Below, piece after piece: positions 40,875-49,414 of a stretch of 64,000 nt of DNA. Location of the stretch: assembly GCA_038238245.1 (NCBI GenBank), contig JBBRXX010000003.1, positions 124,001-188,000 of the forward strand, given 5' to 3'. The stretch's first letter is position 1; every line of letters starts with the position of its first letter. The DNA is from DASQHW01 sp038238245. GTDB lineage: Bacteria; Actinomycetota; Acidimicrobiia; IMCC26256; PALSA-610. The position numbers and the translations under genes are program-made. The notes beneath the pieces were generated by a model. It did not search any database and was not told the origin of the DNA. It saw only the letters and a list, made by a program, of their open reading frames with translations.

Positions 40875-41618
40875 ATGAGTCTTCCCGAGGTCGTGTCACA
40901 AGACCAATGGGTGGCTGCTCGCAGGGAGCTGCTGGCCCGGGAGAAGGAGCTCACCCGGCAACGGGACGCGCTGACCGCCGACCGCCGTCGACTGCCGATG
41001 GTCAAGATCGATAAGGAGTACGTGTTCGAAGGTCCGGATGGCAAGGCCACCCTGCCCGAGCTGTTCGACGGCCGCCACCAGTTGGTCGTTGGCCATTTCA
41101 TGTTCGACCCGCGCTGGGAGGACGGGTGTCCGAGTTGCTCGGCGGGCGCGGACGAGATGTCGCCGGGGCTCCTCGCGCACCTGCACGCACGGGACACGAC
41201 GATGGTGTACGTCTCCCGCGCGCCGATCGCCAAGATCGAGAAGTACAAGGCGAAGAAGGGATGGACCTTCCCCTGGTTCTCGTCGTACGGCAGCGACTTC
41301 AACTACGACTTCCACGTCACGCTGGACGAATCCGTCGCGCCGGTGGAATACAACTTCCGCACGAAGGAAGAGCACGAGCAGGCCGGGACGTCCATCTACG
41401 TCGAGGGCGACCAGCCGATCGAGGGGCCGGGTCGGAGCGCCTTCTTGCGTGTCGACGACGACATCTTCCACACGTACTCCGTGTACGCGCGCGGGTTGGA
41501 GACCATGGGCGGCTCGTACTACCTGCTGGACGAGACCGCGCTCGGCCGGCAGGAGGATTGGGAGGAGCCCAAGGGCCGTGCCGCCGATGCACGAGGTGCG
41601 GTTCCCGACTTCTCGTAG
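40875..41618 (+). CDS. DUF899 family thioredoxin-fold protein
   Basis: 247 residues from ATG 40875, behind a GAGGAG ribosome site; the frame is open for 29 further codons upstream. 'WVAARRELLAREKELTRQRDAL' (helix), 'RRRLPMVKIDKEYVFEGPDGKATLPELFDGR', 'LVVGHFMFDPRWEDGCPSCS' with a C-P-S-C pair, and 'FPWFSSYGSDFNYDFHVTLDE' are the landmarks of DUF899, a thioredoxin-like family. The C-P-S-C pair suggests redox activity, but no reaction is known. It begins a run of co-directional genes reaching 44342. Confidence 0.87.
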   Translation: MSLPEVVSQDQWVAARRELLAREKELTRQRDALTADRRRLPMVKIDKEYVFEGPDGKATLPELFDGRHQLVVGHFMFDPRWEDGCPSCSAGADEMSPGLLAHLHARDTTMVYVSRAPIAKIEKYKAKKGWTFPWFSSYGSDFNYDFHVTLDESVAPVEYNFRTKEEHEQAGTSIYVEGDQPIEGPGRSAFLRVDDDIFHTYSVYARGLETMGGSYYLLDETALGRQEDWEEPKGRAADARGAVPDFS

Positions 41619-41650
41619 CGGTCGACCCCGAAGTTTGGAAGACTCCCGGG

Positions 41651-42727
41651 ATGAACTTCGACGTCGATCGCACGGATCTGCACCGCACCCGTTTGGACGG
41701 CGCTGCACCGGTTCCGCTCGGCGCCGGCGATGCCCGGCTGCGCGTCGACGGCTTCGCCCTCACGTCGAACAACATCACGTACGGGGCGTTCGGCGACGCG
41801 CTCCAATACTGGAACTTCTTTCCCGCCGAGGACAACTGGGGTCGCATTCCGGTTTGGGGGTTCGGCGAAGTCGTCGAGTCTCGAAATGCATCCGTTGCGC
41901 AGGGCGAGCGCGTCTACGGCTACTTCCCCATGAGCGACGAGCTCGTCGTGACGACGGGCAAGGTCGACGGGCGCGGGTTCGCGGACGTCGCGCCGCACCG
42001 GCAACCGATGGCCGGTGCGTACAACCGCTACCTCCGCGTCGACGCCGATCCCATCTATGACGCGGCACGCGAAGGCCAGCAGATGGTGCTCTGGCCGCTG
42101 TTCTTCACGTCATTCATGATCGACGACTCCCTTGCCGACAACGAATTCTTCGGCGTGTCGCAGGTGATCATCTCGAGCGCGTCGAGCAAGACGGCGATCG
42201 GTTCGGCGCACCTCCTGCACGACCGCGCCGGCGTGCGCGTGATCGGTCTGACCTCGGATGCGAATCGGGCCTTCGTCGAGAAGCTGGGTTGCTACCACGA
42301 CGTCGTGACGTACGGCGAGGTTGACGCCATGGCGCCGAGCGGCGCGATCTTCATCGACATCGCCGGCAACCGCGACGTGCAGGCCGCGGTGCACGAGCGC
42401 TTCGGCGACCAGCTCGCGCACAGCATGATCGTCGGCGGTACTCACTGGGACCACACGCCGGTGTCAGTGGGCGCACCCGTCGGACCCCAGCCGGCGTTCT
42501 TCTTCGCGCCCACGCAAATTGCGAAGCGGACCAGCGAGTGGGGTCAGGACGAGCTCGACCGCCGGGTGGGAGACGCGTGGCGTTCCTTCAGCGCGTGGAC
42601 CGACGGTTGGCTCGAGCTTCGCCTCGCGTCCGGCCCCGATGCGGTCGCGGCGACGTATCACGAGTTGCTCGACGGCCGGTCCGACCCCCACATCGGACAT
42701 GTGTGCACAATGACCGCGCGGTCGTGA
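41651..42727 (+). CDS. DUF2855 family protein
   Basis: 358 residues. 'FALTSNNITYGAFGDALQYWNFFP' and 'WGRIPVWGFGEVVES' near the N-terminus, then 'VIISSASSKTAIGSAHLLHDRAGVRVIGLTS' and 'SMIVGGTHWDHTP' match DUF2855, a family resembling medium-chain dehydrogenase/reductases in layout but without the classical GxGxxG. A role as a reductase is possible but unproved. It begins 32 bases after DUF899; its stop overlaps the next gene's GTG (GTGA). Confidence 0.85.
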   Translation: MNFDVDRTDLHRTRLDGAAPVPLGAGDARLRVDGFALTSNNITYGAFGDALQYWNFFPAEDNWGRIPVWGFGEVVESRNASVAQGERVYGYFPMSDELVVTTGKVDGRGFADVAPHRQPMAGAYNRYLRVDADPIYDAAREGQQMVLWPLFFTSFMIDDSLADNEFFGVSQVIISSASSKTAIGSAHLLHDRAGVRVIGLTSDANRAFVEKLGCYHDVVTYGEVDAMAPSGAIFIDIAGNRDVQAAVHERFGDQLAHSMIVGGTHWDHTPVSVGAPVGPQPAFFFAPTQIAKRTSEWGQDELDRRVGDAWRSFSAWTDGWLELRLASGPDAVAATYHELLDGRSDPHIGHVCTMTARS

Positions 42728-43530
42728 GCAGCTCGGGGTACCTGTTCGAGAACGAAGCGCGCGAAGCCGGCGACAGGTTCGGCGCGCTCGCTGCACTCTT
42801 CGATCCGGTGACCGTCCCGCACCTGGAGCGCCTGGGCACGACCGTGGGGTGGCGCTGTTTGGAGGTTGGCGCGGGTGGGGGCTCGATCGCGAGCTGGCTC
42901 GGGACTCGTGTCGGAGCGTCGGGACACGTGTTGGCCACCGATCTCGATGTTCGCTGGTTGGAGTCGCGGATCGGTGCGGCGAACGTGGAGGTTCGCGCCC
43001 ACAATGTCGTCGACGACGTACTGCGGGAGAAGACCTTCGATCTCGTGCACGAGCGACTGGTTCTCATCCACGTTCCTGAGCGCGTCGCCGCGCTCGGTCG
43101 CCTGGTCTCGACGTTGCGCCCGGGCGGTTGGCTCCTGGCCGAGGACTTCGACGCCGAGATCGGATCGGACGCCTACGTGGGTGCGGTGTCGGACGACGAG
43201 GCATTGGGCAATCGCATCGTGTTGGGGGTCCGTGCGCTGCTCGCCGAACGCGGCGCCGATACCTCGCTGGGACACAAGCTGCCGCAGATGCTGCGCGACG
43301 CCGGGCTCGAGGAGGTCGGCGCCGACGCGGCTCAGGTGCTCGAGCGAGGCGATGCGATCCGACGGCTCCAGCGCGCCAACATCGCGCAAGTCTCGACGCA
43401 ACTTCTCGACCGGGGTGTGGTCGCGCAAGGAGAGCTCGACCGCTACCTGCCATTGCTCGACGACGGCAAGGTGAACCCACGCTCACCGCTCCTCGTGTCC
43501 GCCTGGGGCCGGCGTCCCGTCGATTCATGA
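42724..43530 (+). CDS. Class I SAM-dependent methyltransferase
   Basis: 268 residues from GTG 42724. Motif I 'WRCLEVGAGGGSIASWLGTRVG', strand-2 acidic 'VLATDLDVRWLES', 'VVDDVLREKTFDLVHERLVLIHVPER' and 'LRPGGWLLAEDFDAE' define the fold. The C-terminal half with 'LGHKLPQMLRDAGLEEVGADAAQ' is typical of the ubiquinone/small-molecule methyltransferase group. Substrate unknown. It is coupled by overlaps to both neighbours. Confidence 0.85.
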   Translation: MSSSGYLFENEAREAGDRFGALAALFDPVTVPHLERLGTTVGWRCLEVGAGGGSIASWLGTRVGASGHVLATDLDVRWLESRIGAANVEVRAHNVVDDVLREKTFDLVHERLVLIHVPERVAALGRLVSTLRPGGWLLAEDFDAEIGSDAYVGAVSDDEALGNRIVLGVRALLAERGADTSLGHKLPQMLRDAGLEEVGADAAQVLERGDAIRRLQRANIAQVSTQLLDRGVVAQGELDRYLPLLDDGKVNPRSPLLVSAWGRRPVDS

Positions 43531-44342
43531 CGAGCTCGCGACGCGATCTGTTCGCGGTCTCGCCTGACGAGTTCGTCGCGGCGCGAGACGAGCTCGCGCG
43601 CGAGCTGCGTGCCGCAGGCGACAAGGACGAGGCGGCCGCCGTCAAGCGGCTGCGGCGGCCGACGGTTCCGGTGTGGGCGCTCAATCAGGTCGTCGCCGGC
43701 GACCCCCAGGCGATCCAGGAGCTGCTCGCGGCGTCGGAGGATGCCCGCACCGCGCAGAACGACGTGCTCGAGGGCGCCGACGCCGACGTCCTGCGCGTCG
43801 CGCTGGCACGGCGGAGAAACGCCATCGGTGCAGTCGCCCGGTCCGCGCGCCGAATCGTCGATGAGTCGGGTCGATCGGGTGACGCGCAGATGCGAGACAT
43901 CGAGAACGCGCTGCAGGCGATCGTGGCTTCCGAGCGTCTGGCGGCGGATCTGGGTCGAGGCGAGCTCGCCGGGATCGATGCCGGTGAGAGCGCCGACGCA
44001 GATCTGTTTGCCGACCTCGCGTCGTCGATCCCAACACGGGCGACGCGTCAGCGCACGCCGCGCCGCGGTGCATCGCCTCCGCCCCGCACGCCCGCGCAGC
44101 CCTCGCGCCAGCTGGTGAATGCCCGCGAGAAGTTGGAGCGTCACCGCAGCGAGGCCGCCGAGGCAGCGGCACGGATGCGTGAAGCCGAGCGGGCGGTCAA
44201 GGACGCCGAGGCGGCTGCGAAGCGGCTGGACCAAGAGCTCGGTATCGCCCGCCGGGCGCGTGATGCCGCACGGCAGACGGCGGAGCGGGCTGATGCGGCC
44301 GTCGCCCGAAGTGAAGAGGCGCTCGCCCGTCTCGAAGAGTGA
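43527..44342 (+). CDS. Coiled-coil hypothetical protein
   Basis: 271 residues, starting inside the stop of the methyltransferase gene (ATGA). The first 100 residues (FAVSPDEFVAARDELARELR, AVKRLRRPTVPVWALNQVV) form a helical domain that I have no name for, although 'LRRPTVPVWALNQVA' is a recurring actinobacterial pattern. After a proline linker (RTPRRGASPPPRTPAQPS) the last 80 residues are a long, alternating acidic/basic coiled coil (EKLERHRSEAAEAAARMREA and onward). Probably a structural or scaffold protein. A hairpin follows its stop. Confidence 0.68.
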   Translation: MTSSRRDLFAVSPDEFVAARDELARELRAAGDKDEAAAVKRLRRPTVPVWALNQVVAGDPQAIQELLAASEDARTAQNDVLEGADADVLRVALARRRNAIGAVARSARRIVDESGRSGDAQMRDIENALQAIVASERLAADLGRGELAGIDAGESADADLFADLASSIPTRATRQRTPRRGASPPPRTPAQPSRQLVNAREKLERHRSEAAEAAARMREAERAVKDAEAAAKRLDQELGIARRARDAARQTAERADAAVARSEEALARLEE

Positions 44343-44345
44343 CGG

Positions 44346-44365
44346 GCGAACGGTAATTCGTTCGC
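44346..44365 (+). terminator. Short hairpin after the DUF899-to-coiled-coil gene run
   Basis: A 7-bp stem, GCGAACG (44346-44352) with CGTTCGC (44359-44365), and a 6-base loop start three bases after the stop codon of the preceding gene. There is no T-run, so it is only a candidate terminator. Confidence 0.4.
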
Positions 44366-44420
44366 ACACCGGCCGCGGGGGAGGGCATACTCCGGCGCGT
44401 GTTCACGGTGATGGTGCGTC

Positions 44421-44960
44421 GTGTCCGCCGCCGGCCGGCGGTCAGGCTGGGGATGGCATCAGCTCTCGAACGACGCCGCCCGGCGCCTCGTCGATGACGC
44501 TGCCGTCCGGGCCGGCGATCTGGTGCTCGACATCGGCGCGGGGACGGGTTCGATCACGGCCCCGCTCGTCGCGGCCGGTGCACGCGTCGTCGCGGTCGAG
44601 TTGCATCCGGGACGCGCTCGCGCATTGCGCACCCGTTTCGCGTACGCACCGGTGATCGTCGTCGAGGCCGACGCGGCCGATCTGCGCCTTCCCCGGCGCC
44701 CGTTCCGAGTGGTCGCGAACCCTCCGTTCGCGGTGACGTCGCCGTTGCTGCGGCGGCTGCTCGCGCGCGGGAGCCGGCTGGTGCGCGCCGATCTCGTGCT
44801 GGGTCGACCAGCGGCGATGAGGTGGGCACGAGGAGAGCCGCGAGGCGCGAATCGTTGGATGACGACGTTCGACGCGCGCGTCACGCAGACCGTTCCTCGG
44901 TCGGCCTTCGTCCCGCGTCCTTCGGTCGACGCGGTGGTGTTGCGGATCGATCGCCTGTGA
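44421..44960 (+). CDS. Short Erm-like 23S rRNA adenine methyltransferase
   Basis: 179 residues. 'GWHQLSNDAARRLVDDAAV', motif I 'VLDIGAGTGSITAPLVAAG' (D37), 'VVAVELHPGRARALRTRF', 'VVEADAADLRLPRRPFRVVANPPF' with the N-P-P-F catalytic motif (100-103), and 'PRSAFVPRPSVDAVVLRI' are the RsmA/Erm landmarks. The R-R-P-F-R-V-V-A-N-P-P-F stretch is closer to actinobacterial Erm enzymes, which dimethylate A2058 and give macrolide-lincosamide-streptogramin resistance, than to RsmA/KsgA. It is much shorter than typical Erm (about 250-300) because the C-terminal helical domain is missing, so activity is uncertain. GTGA overlap with the acetyltransferase gene. Confidence 0.78.
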   Translation: MSAAGRRSGWGWHQLSNDAARRLVDDAAVRAGDLVLDIGAGTGSITAPLVAAGARVVAVELHPGRARALRTRFAYAPVIVVEADAADLRLPRRPFRVVANPPFAVTSPLLRRLLARGSRLVRADLVLGRPAAMRWARGEPRGANRWMTTFDARVTQTVPRSAFVPRPSVDAVVLRIDRL

Positions 44961-45499
44961 AGAGCTCCGACGACCTGACGATCCGGCCCGAAGTGCCGGG
45001 GGACCGAGATGCGATCGCCGAGGTCGTCGAGTCGGCATTCGGATCTCCTGCGGAAGCGCGCCTCGTGGAGCGCATCCGCGCTTCTCCGCACTTCGTGCCC
45101 GAGCTGTCGATCGTCGCCGAGCTCAGCGGACGCGTCGTCGGCCACGTGATGATCAGCTACGTGGCGCTGCACGACCGCGACGCGCAGCGTCGGATCGCGA
45201 GCCTCGCGCCACTGGCCGTCGCGCCCGATTCGCAGGGACGCGGCATCGGCGCCGCACTGGTTCGGGAGGTCACGGGCCGGGCCGATGCATGCGGCGAGCC
45301 CCTGGTCGTGCTGGAGGGCAGCCCGCAGTACTACGGGAGGTTCGGCTTCGAGTATTCCGTCCTGCACGGCATCGAGATCACGCTGCCCTCGTGGGCGCCG
45401 CCCGAATCGGCGCAGGTCCTCCGCCTCGGCGCCTACGACCCTTCACTCCGAGGACTGGTGGTGTACCCGCCCGCGTTCGACGAGGTGACCGAGCATTGA
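44957..45499 (+). CDS. GNAT family N-acetyltransferase
   Basis: 180 residues from GTG 44957. 'LTIRPEVPGDRDAIAEVVESAF', 'GHVMISYVAL' and the acetyl-CoA-binding 'LAPLAVAPDSQGRGIGAALVREV' (Q-G-R-G-I-G), followed by 'VLEGSPQYYGRFGFEYS', which is the YhbS-type pattern. Substrate unknown. It is co-translated with the Erm-like gene. Confidence 0.87.
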   Translation: MKSSDDLTIRPEVPGDRDAIAEVVESAFGSPAEARLVERIRASPHFVPELSIVAELSGRVVGHVMISYVALHDRDAQRRIASLAPLAVAPDSQGRGIGAALVREVTGRADACGEPLVVLEGSPQYYGRFGFEYSVLHGIEITLPSWAPPESAQVLRLGAYDPSLRGLVVYPPAFDEVTEH

Positions 45500-45549
45500 T
45501 GCCCCGACGATGATGAAGTCGTGATGCTCGCGATCGAGAGGAGCCGGCC

Positions 45550-46161
45550 ATGGCGAAGTTCACGAGAGGGTTCGCGGGTCGTGGACGTGCGGCGCGCGAC
45601 CCGCGGCTCCCGCCCGGTCAGTACGACACCGGCAACCAATGGCCGGTGCTGACCGCCGAGGTCACGCCCAAGCTCGCGACCACGTCGTGGACGTTCACGA
45701 TCGACGGCCTCGTCGAACACGAGGTCTCCTGGACATGGGACGAGATCCACGCGTTGCCGGCTTCCACCTTCGAGGGTGACATTCATTGCGTCACGACGTG
45801 GTCGAAGCTCGGCGTGACGTTCACCGGGGTCTCGCTCGACACCCTCTTGCAGGCCGCGCGTCCGCGGCCGAGCGCGACGCACGTGCTCGCAAGATCGCAC
45901 ACCGGCTACACGACCAACCTGCCGTTGTCCGACGTCACGAACGGGCGCGCGTGGGTGGTCTGGGACTACGAAGGTCGTCCACTCCCGGTCGAGCACGGTG
46001 GTCCCGCCCGGCTGCTCCTCCCGCACCTCTACTTCTGGAAGAGCGCGAAGTGGGTGTCGGGGCTGCAACTCCTCGACCACGACGAGCAGGGGTTCTGGGA
46101 GCGCAACGGCTACCACGACCGGGGCGATCCTTGGCTCGAACAGCGGTACCAAGGAGACTGA
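45550..46161 (+). CDS. Sulfite-oxidase-like molybdopterin oxidoreductase
   Basis: 203 residues comprising only the molybdopterin-binding (Oxidored_molyb) domain. 'VEHEVSWTWDEIHALPASTF' leads to the molybdenum-ligand cysteine in 'GDIHCVTTWS' (C80), then 'TGVSLDTLLQAARP', 'GYTTNLPLSDVTN' and 'HGGPARLLLPHLYFWKSAKWVSGLQLLD'. This is the MsrP/YedY-like layout without heme domain and without an evident Tat signal, so it is probably cytoplasmic. The substrate is unknown. Its likely electron partner is encoded by the next gene, five bases downstream. Confidence 0.87.
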   Translation: MAKFTRGFAGRGRAARDPRLPPGQYDTGNQWPVLTAEVTPKLATTSWTFTIDGLVEHEVSWTWDEIHALPASTFEGDIHCVTTWSKLGVTFTGVSLDTLLQAARPRPSATHVLARSHTGYTTNLPLSDVTNGRAWVVWDYEGRPLPVEHGGPARLLLPHLYFWKSAKWVSGLQLLDHDEQGFWERNGYHDRGDPWLEQRYQGD

Positions 46162-46166
46162 CCCGC

Positions 46167-46853
46167 GTGTGGCAGACGGCCACCCTGGTCGGCATCAAGG
46201 ACGAGACGGCGAGCGCAAAGACATTTCGCCTCGCGATCGCGGCGCCGTCGCGTCATCGTGCCGGCCAGCACTACGTCGTTCGATTGACTGCGCCCGACGG
46301 GTACACGGCCTCGCGTTCGTATTCGGTTGCGTCGGCTCCCGACGGCTCGAACGAGTTCGAGCTCACCGTCGAACGGCTCGAGGGCGGTGAGGTCTCGACC
46401 TTCTTGCACGACGTCGTCATGATCGGCGACGAGCTGGAGGTGCAGGGACCGATAGGTGGATGGTTCGTGTGGGAGGGCGCGACGCCCGCACTTCTCGTCG
46501 GCGGCGGCTCGGGAGTGGTGCCGCTCATGGCGATGCTGCGGCTCGCGCGCCGGACGCAGCAGACGCATCTCGTTCGGCTCGTCGTTTCGGCTCGCACACC
46601 CGGGGACCTCTACTACGCGGCGGAGCTTCCGGGCCCCGAGACGAGCATCGTGTACACGCGCGCGGCCCCGCCGTCCTCGGTCCGCTCGCCGGGAAGGCTC
46701 ACGAGCGCCGACATCGCGCAGCCACTCGCGCCCGGCGCGACCGCGTACGTGTGCGGCTCGCCGGGATTCGCCGACGCGGCAAGCGACCTTCTCGTTGACC
46801 TCGGTCAGCCCACCGAGCGGATACGCGTCGAGCGCTTCGGCCCAACGGGCTGA
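46167..46853 (+). CDS. Ferredoxin-NADP reductase-like FAD oxidoreductase
   Basis: 228 residues from GTG 46167, with AAGGAG about ten bases upstream (the ribosome site lies inside the previous gene's end). 'GQHYVVRLTAPDGYTASRSYSVAS' holds the FAD-binding R-x-Y-S, and 'ALLVGGGSGVVPLMAMLR' and 'YVCGSPGFADAASDLLVDLG' are the NAD(P)-binding motifs. No 2Fe-2S domain is attached. Immediate adjacency to the sulfite-oxidase-like gene suggests that it supplies electrons to that enzyme, so the pair may work as a reductase system. Confidence 0.87.
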   Translation: MWQTATLVGIKDETASAKTFRLAIAAPSRHRAGQHYVVRLTAPDGYTASRSYSVASAPDGSNEFELTVERLEGGEVSTFLHDVVMIGDELEVQGPIGGWFVWEGATPALLVGGGSGVVPLMAMLRLARRTQQTHLVRLVVSARTPGDLYYAAELPGPETSIVYTRAAPPSSVRSPGRLTSADIAQPLAPGATAYVCGSPGFADAASDLLVDLGQPTERIRVERFGPTG

Positions 46854-46864
46854 CGCCCAGCCCG
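46846..46864. terminator. Bidirectional hairpin between convergent genes
   Basis: CGGGCTG (46846-46852) pairs with CAGCCCG (46858-46864) around the loop ACGCC. The left arm covers the last codons and stop of the flavin reductase gene, and the right arm ends just before the stop of the acyl-CoA reductase-like gene at 46869. There is no T-run on either strand. Confidence 0.45.
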
Positions 46865-46868
46865 GCAC

Positions 46869-48881
46869 CTACCAGTGAATGCCGCGCAGGAGTTGCACCA
46901 TGGCCTTGGCGGGCAGCGAGAGCTCTTGGCGTTCCGGGCGATCCGCGCGCGACTCGCCGGGCACGAAGGTGACCGCGGGGTCGACCGCTTCCTTTGGCTT
47001 CTCCTCGCCGCGTGCGGCCGGTGATTCGGGGAAGATCTGATACGCCATGTTGAGGACGCGGTCCTGGATGTCAGGCGCGATCACGCCTGTGAACTGCGCG
47101 AGTATCCCGACCGGTGTCGACACGCGTTTGGGCTGCTGCGCGATCGCGAGACAGATCAGATTCGCCGCCTCCTCCGGGCTCAGCGTCGGGAAGCTCCGGT
47201 AGATCGAGGTCGGGGCGATCATGGGCGTGCGCACGAGCGGCATGTGCACGGTGGTCAGCCGGACCTTGTCGGCGTGAACCTCGGAGGCGATGCATCGCGA
47301 GAACGCGTCGAGCGCGGCCTTTGACGCCACGTACGCGCCGAATCGCGGCGGGTAGGTCTGCACACCGATCGACGACACGTTGACGATGTGGCCGCGCTTG
47401 CGCGCGCGCATCGGAGGCAGCAACGCGAGGATCAGCGCCACTGCCCCGAAGTAGTTGAGCTGCATGGTGCGCTCGTAATCGTGGAACCGGTCCGCGGAGG
47501 CCGCGACCGACCGCCGGATCGAACGACCGGCGTTGTTGACGAGCACGTCGACACCGCCATGCTCCGCGATCACTTCCTTCGCGAGTCGCTGGCAATCTTC
47601 GATATCGGAGAGATCGGCGCGATAGACGAACGCGGTGCCTCCCGCTTTCACGATCTCGGCTTTTGTTGCTTCGAGTGCATCTGTACCGCGGGCGACGATG
47701 AGCGGGATCCCACCGGCCGCCGCGACTTTCAGCGCGGTCGCGCGGCCGATGCCCGAGGAGCCGCCGGTGATCATCACCGTGCGGCCGCTGACCGCGCGGC
47801 CCAGATTGCCCTTGGCCTGGGCGGCGGGGTCGAGCCGCCGGCGCCAGAAGTCCCACAGCACTCCTGCGTATGTCCCGAGCCGCGGCAGCGTGATGCCGCT
47901 GCCGGCGAGCGCGGCGTCGGTGTTGGTCGTGTCGAAGCGCGTCGACCAAGAGAGGTAGTCGGCAATCGTGCTGGGCAGACCGAGCCGGTCGAGCGCAACC
48001 CCAGCGGGCGCGCGCACGAGCGTGTTGACGAGCGCGCGCGCCGCACCCGGCATGGGGAGCTTCACGAAACGGGGACCGCCCGCGGCACGTGAGAACCGGT
48101 CCAGCACCTGCACCACGGTGAGGGGCGCGGGATCGGCAATGTGGAATACGCGGCCGTCGAGACCCTCGCGGTGCGCGATGTGGTCGATCGCGGCGGCGAC
48201 GTAGTCGACCGGCACGAGATTGACCAAGCCGTCGAACGGCAGCGCGATGGGCGCCGGGTTCGGCACCGTCGCCAACCGCTTGAGCCACGAGAAGAAGTAG
48301 TAGGGACCGTCGACCTTGTCCATCTCGCCGTTGTCGGACCGCCCGACGACGAGGCTCGGCCGGTACACACGCCATGACACGGGGCAGGTGTCGCGCACGA
48401 GCCGTTCGGACTCGTGTTTCGTGGCGAAGTACGGATGGTCGAGCCCGACCGCCTCGTCGAGCATCGCCTCGGTGAACGTGCCCTCATAGCGCCCGGCCAC
48501 GGCGATCGAGCTGAGGTGATGGAAGCAACCCACCTCGGCCGCGCGGGCGAGCTCGAGCGCGTGGCGCGTGCCGTCGACGTTGGCGAGGCCGGTCGCCGTC
48601 GCGTCGGCCGCGAGATCGTAGACGGCGGCGACGTGGAAGAAGTGCTCCGCTTGTGAGATCCGCTCGAGGTCGGCGTCGCTCACCCCGAGCCGGGGTTCGG
48701 TCAGGTCCCCTTCGATGGGGACGATGAGGCGATCGTCGGCGCCGAGACGGCGGCCGATGGCACGCAGCCGTTCGACCGAACCCGGCCGCACGATCGCGAA
48801 CACCTGCTCGTCGCGCTCCAGGAGCCGCGCCAGGAGATTTCGTCCGATGAATCCTGTCGCACCGGTCATGACCGCGCGCAT
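46869..48881 (-). CDS. Two-domain SDR protein, fatty acyl-CoA reductase-like
   Basis: 670 residues from ATG 48881, preceded by GGGGAG. Residues 1 to about 360 are an extended SDR: 'AVMTGATGFIGRNLLARLLE', 'VPIEGDLTEPRLGVS', 'HFFHVAAVYDLAA', 'HHLSSIAVAGRY', and 'HPYFATKHESERLVRD' (Y-x-x-x-K). From about residue 375 there is a classical SDR: 'RTVMITGGSSGIGRATALKV', 'VDVLVNNAGRSIRRSV', 'GHIVNVSSIGVQTYPPRFGAYVASKAALD'. The same two-part layout is known from mycobacterial AcrA1/Rv3391-type and Marinobacter-type fatty acyl-CoA reductases, which make fatty aldehydes or alcohols. Function is inferred from this layout. Confidence 0.83.
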   Translation of the reverse strand: MRAVMTGATGFIGRNLLARLLERDEQVFAIVRPGSVERLRAIGRRLGADDRLIVPIEGDLTEPRLGVSDADLERISQAEHFFHVAAVYDLAADATATGLANVDGTRHALELARAAEVGCFHHLSSIAVAGRYEGTFTEAMLDEAVGLDHPYFATKHESERLVRDTCPVSWRVYRPSLVVGRSDNGEMDKVDGPYYFFSWLKRLATVPNPAPIALPFDGLVNLVPVDYVAAAIDHIAHREGLDGRVFHIADPAPLTVVQVLDRFSRAAGGPRFVKLPMPGAARALVNTLVRAPAGVALDRLGLPSTIADYLSWSTRFDTTNTDAALAGSGITLPRLGTYAGVLWDFWRRRLDPAAQAKGNLGRAVSGRTVMITGGSSGIGRATALKVAAAGGIPLIVARGTDALEATKAEIVKAGGTAFVYRADLSDIEDCQRLAKEVIAEHGGVDVLVNNAGRSIRRSVAASADRFHDYERTMQLNYFGAVALILALLPPMRARKRGHIVNVSSIGVQTYPPRFGAYVASKAALDAFSRCIASEVHADKVRLTTVHMPLVRTPMIAPTSIYRSFPTLSPEEAANLICLAIAQQPKRVSTPVGILAQFTGVIAPDIQDRVLNMAYQIFPESPAARGEEKPKEAVDPAVTFVPGESRADRPERQELSLPAKAMVQLLRGIHW

Positions 48882-48968
48882 GGTGGCTCCCCTTCGGCCG
48901 GCCCTTGGTGACGCCAAGCCTCGCGCGATCGCGCCCGGCGAGACAGGCGAACCCCCGGCCGGGCCGGT

Positions 48969-49352
48969 TCAGGCGCCGCTGGCGTACGGGCGGGTGATGA
49001 TCTCGAGGTTGTGACCGTCGGGATCCTCGAAATACACGCCGCGTCCACCGTCGTGATGGTTGATCTCGCCTGGTTCGCTGTGGTGCGGGTCCGCCCAGTA
49101 CGAGAGCGCCCGGTCGCGGATCCGGCCGAAGATCTCGTCGAACTCGTCCTCGCCGACCAGGAAGGCATAGTGCTGCCACGGGATCTCACCACTGGTCTCC
49201 ATGAAGTCCAGGCTGGTGCCGTTGGCGACCTCGACGACCATGAACGGCCCGTAGCTGCTCGGCGGCTCGAGTCCGAGGATGTCGGCCAGGAACGTCGCCG
49301 AGGCCGACCTGTCGTGTGCGAACACGATCGTGTGGTTCAACTGCACGGCCAT
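48969..49352 (-). CDS. VOC family (glyoxalase-like) protein
   Basis: 127 residues, single-module VOC fold: 'LNHTIVFAHDRSASATFLADILGLEPP' with a metal-type His, 'MVVEVANGTSLDFMET', 'YAFLVGEDEFDEIFGRIRDRAL' and 'GGRGVYFEDPDGHNLEIITRPY' with the classical F-x-D-P-D-G-H-x-x-E metal ligands. Substrate unknown. Confidence 0.9.
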   Translation of the reverse strand: MAVQLNHTIVFAHDRSASATFLADILGLEPPSSYGPFMVVEVANGTSLDFMETSGEIPWQHYAFLVGEDEFDEIFGRIRDRALSYWADPHHSEPGEINHHDGGRGVYFEDPDGHNLEIITRPYASGA

Positions 49353-49414
49353 CCGATTCGTCCTCTCTCCGCTCTCGCCTGCACGACGGTAACCCGAGCG
49401 ACCAAGCTTGCCCG

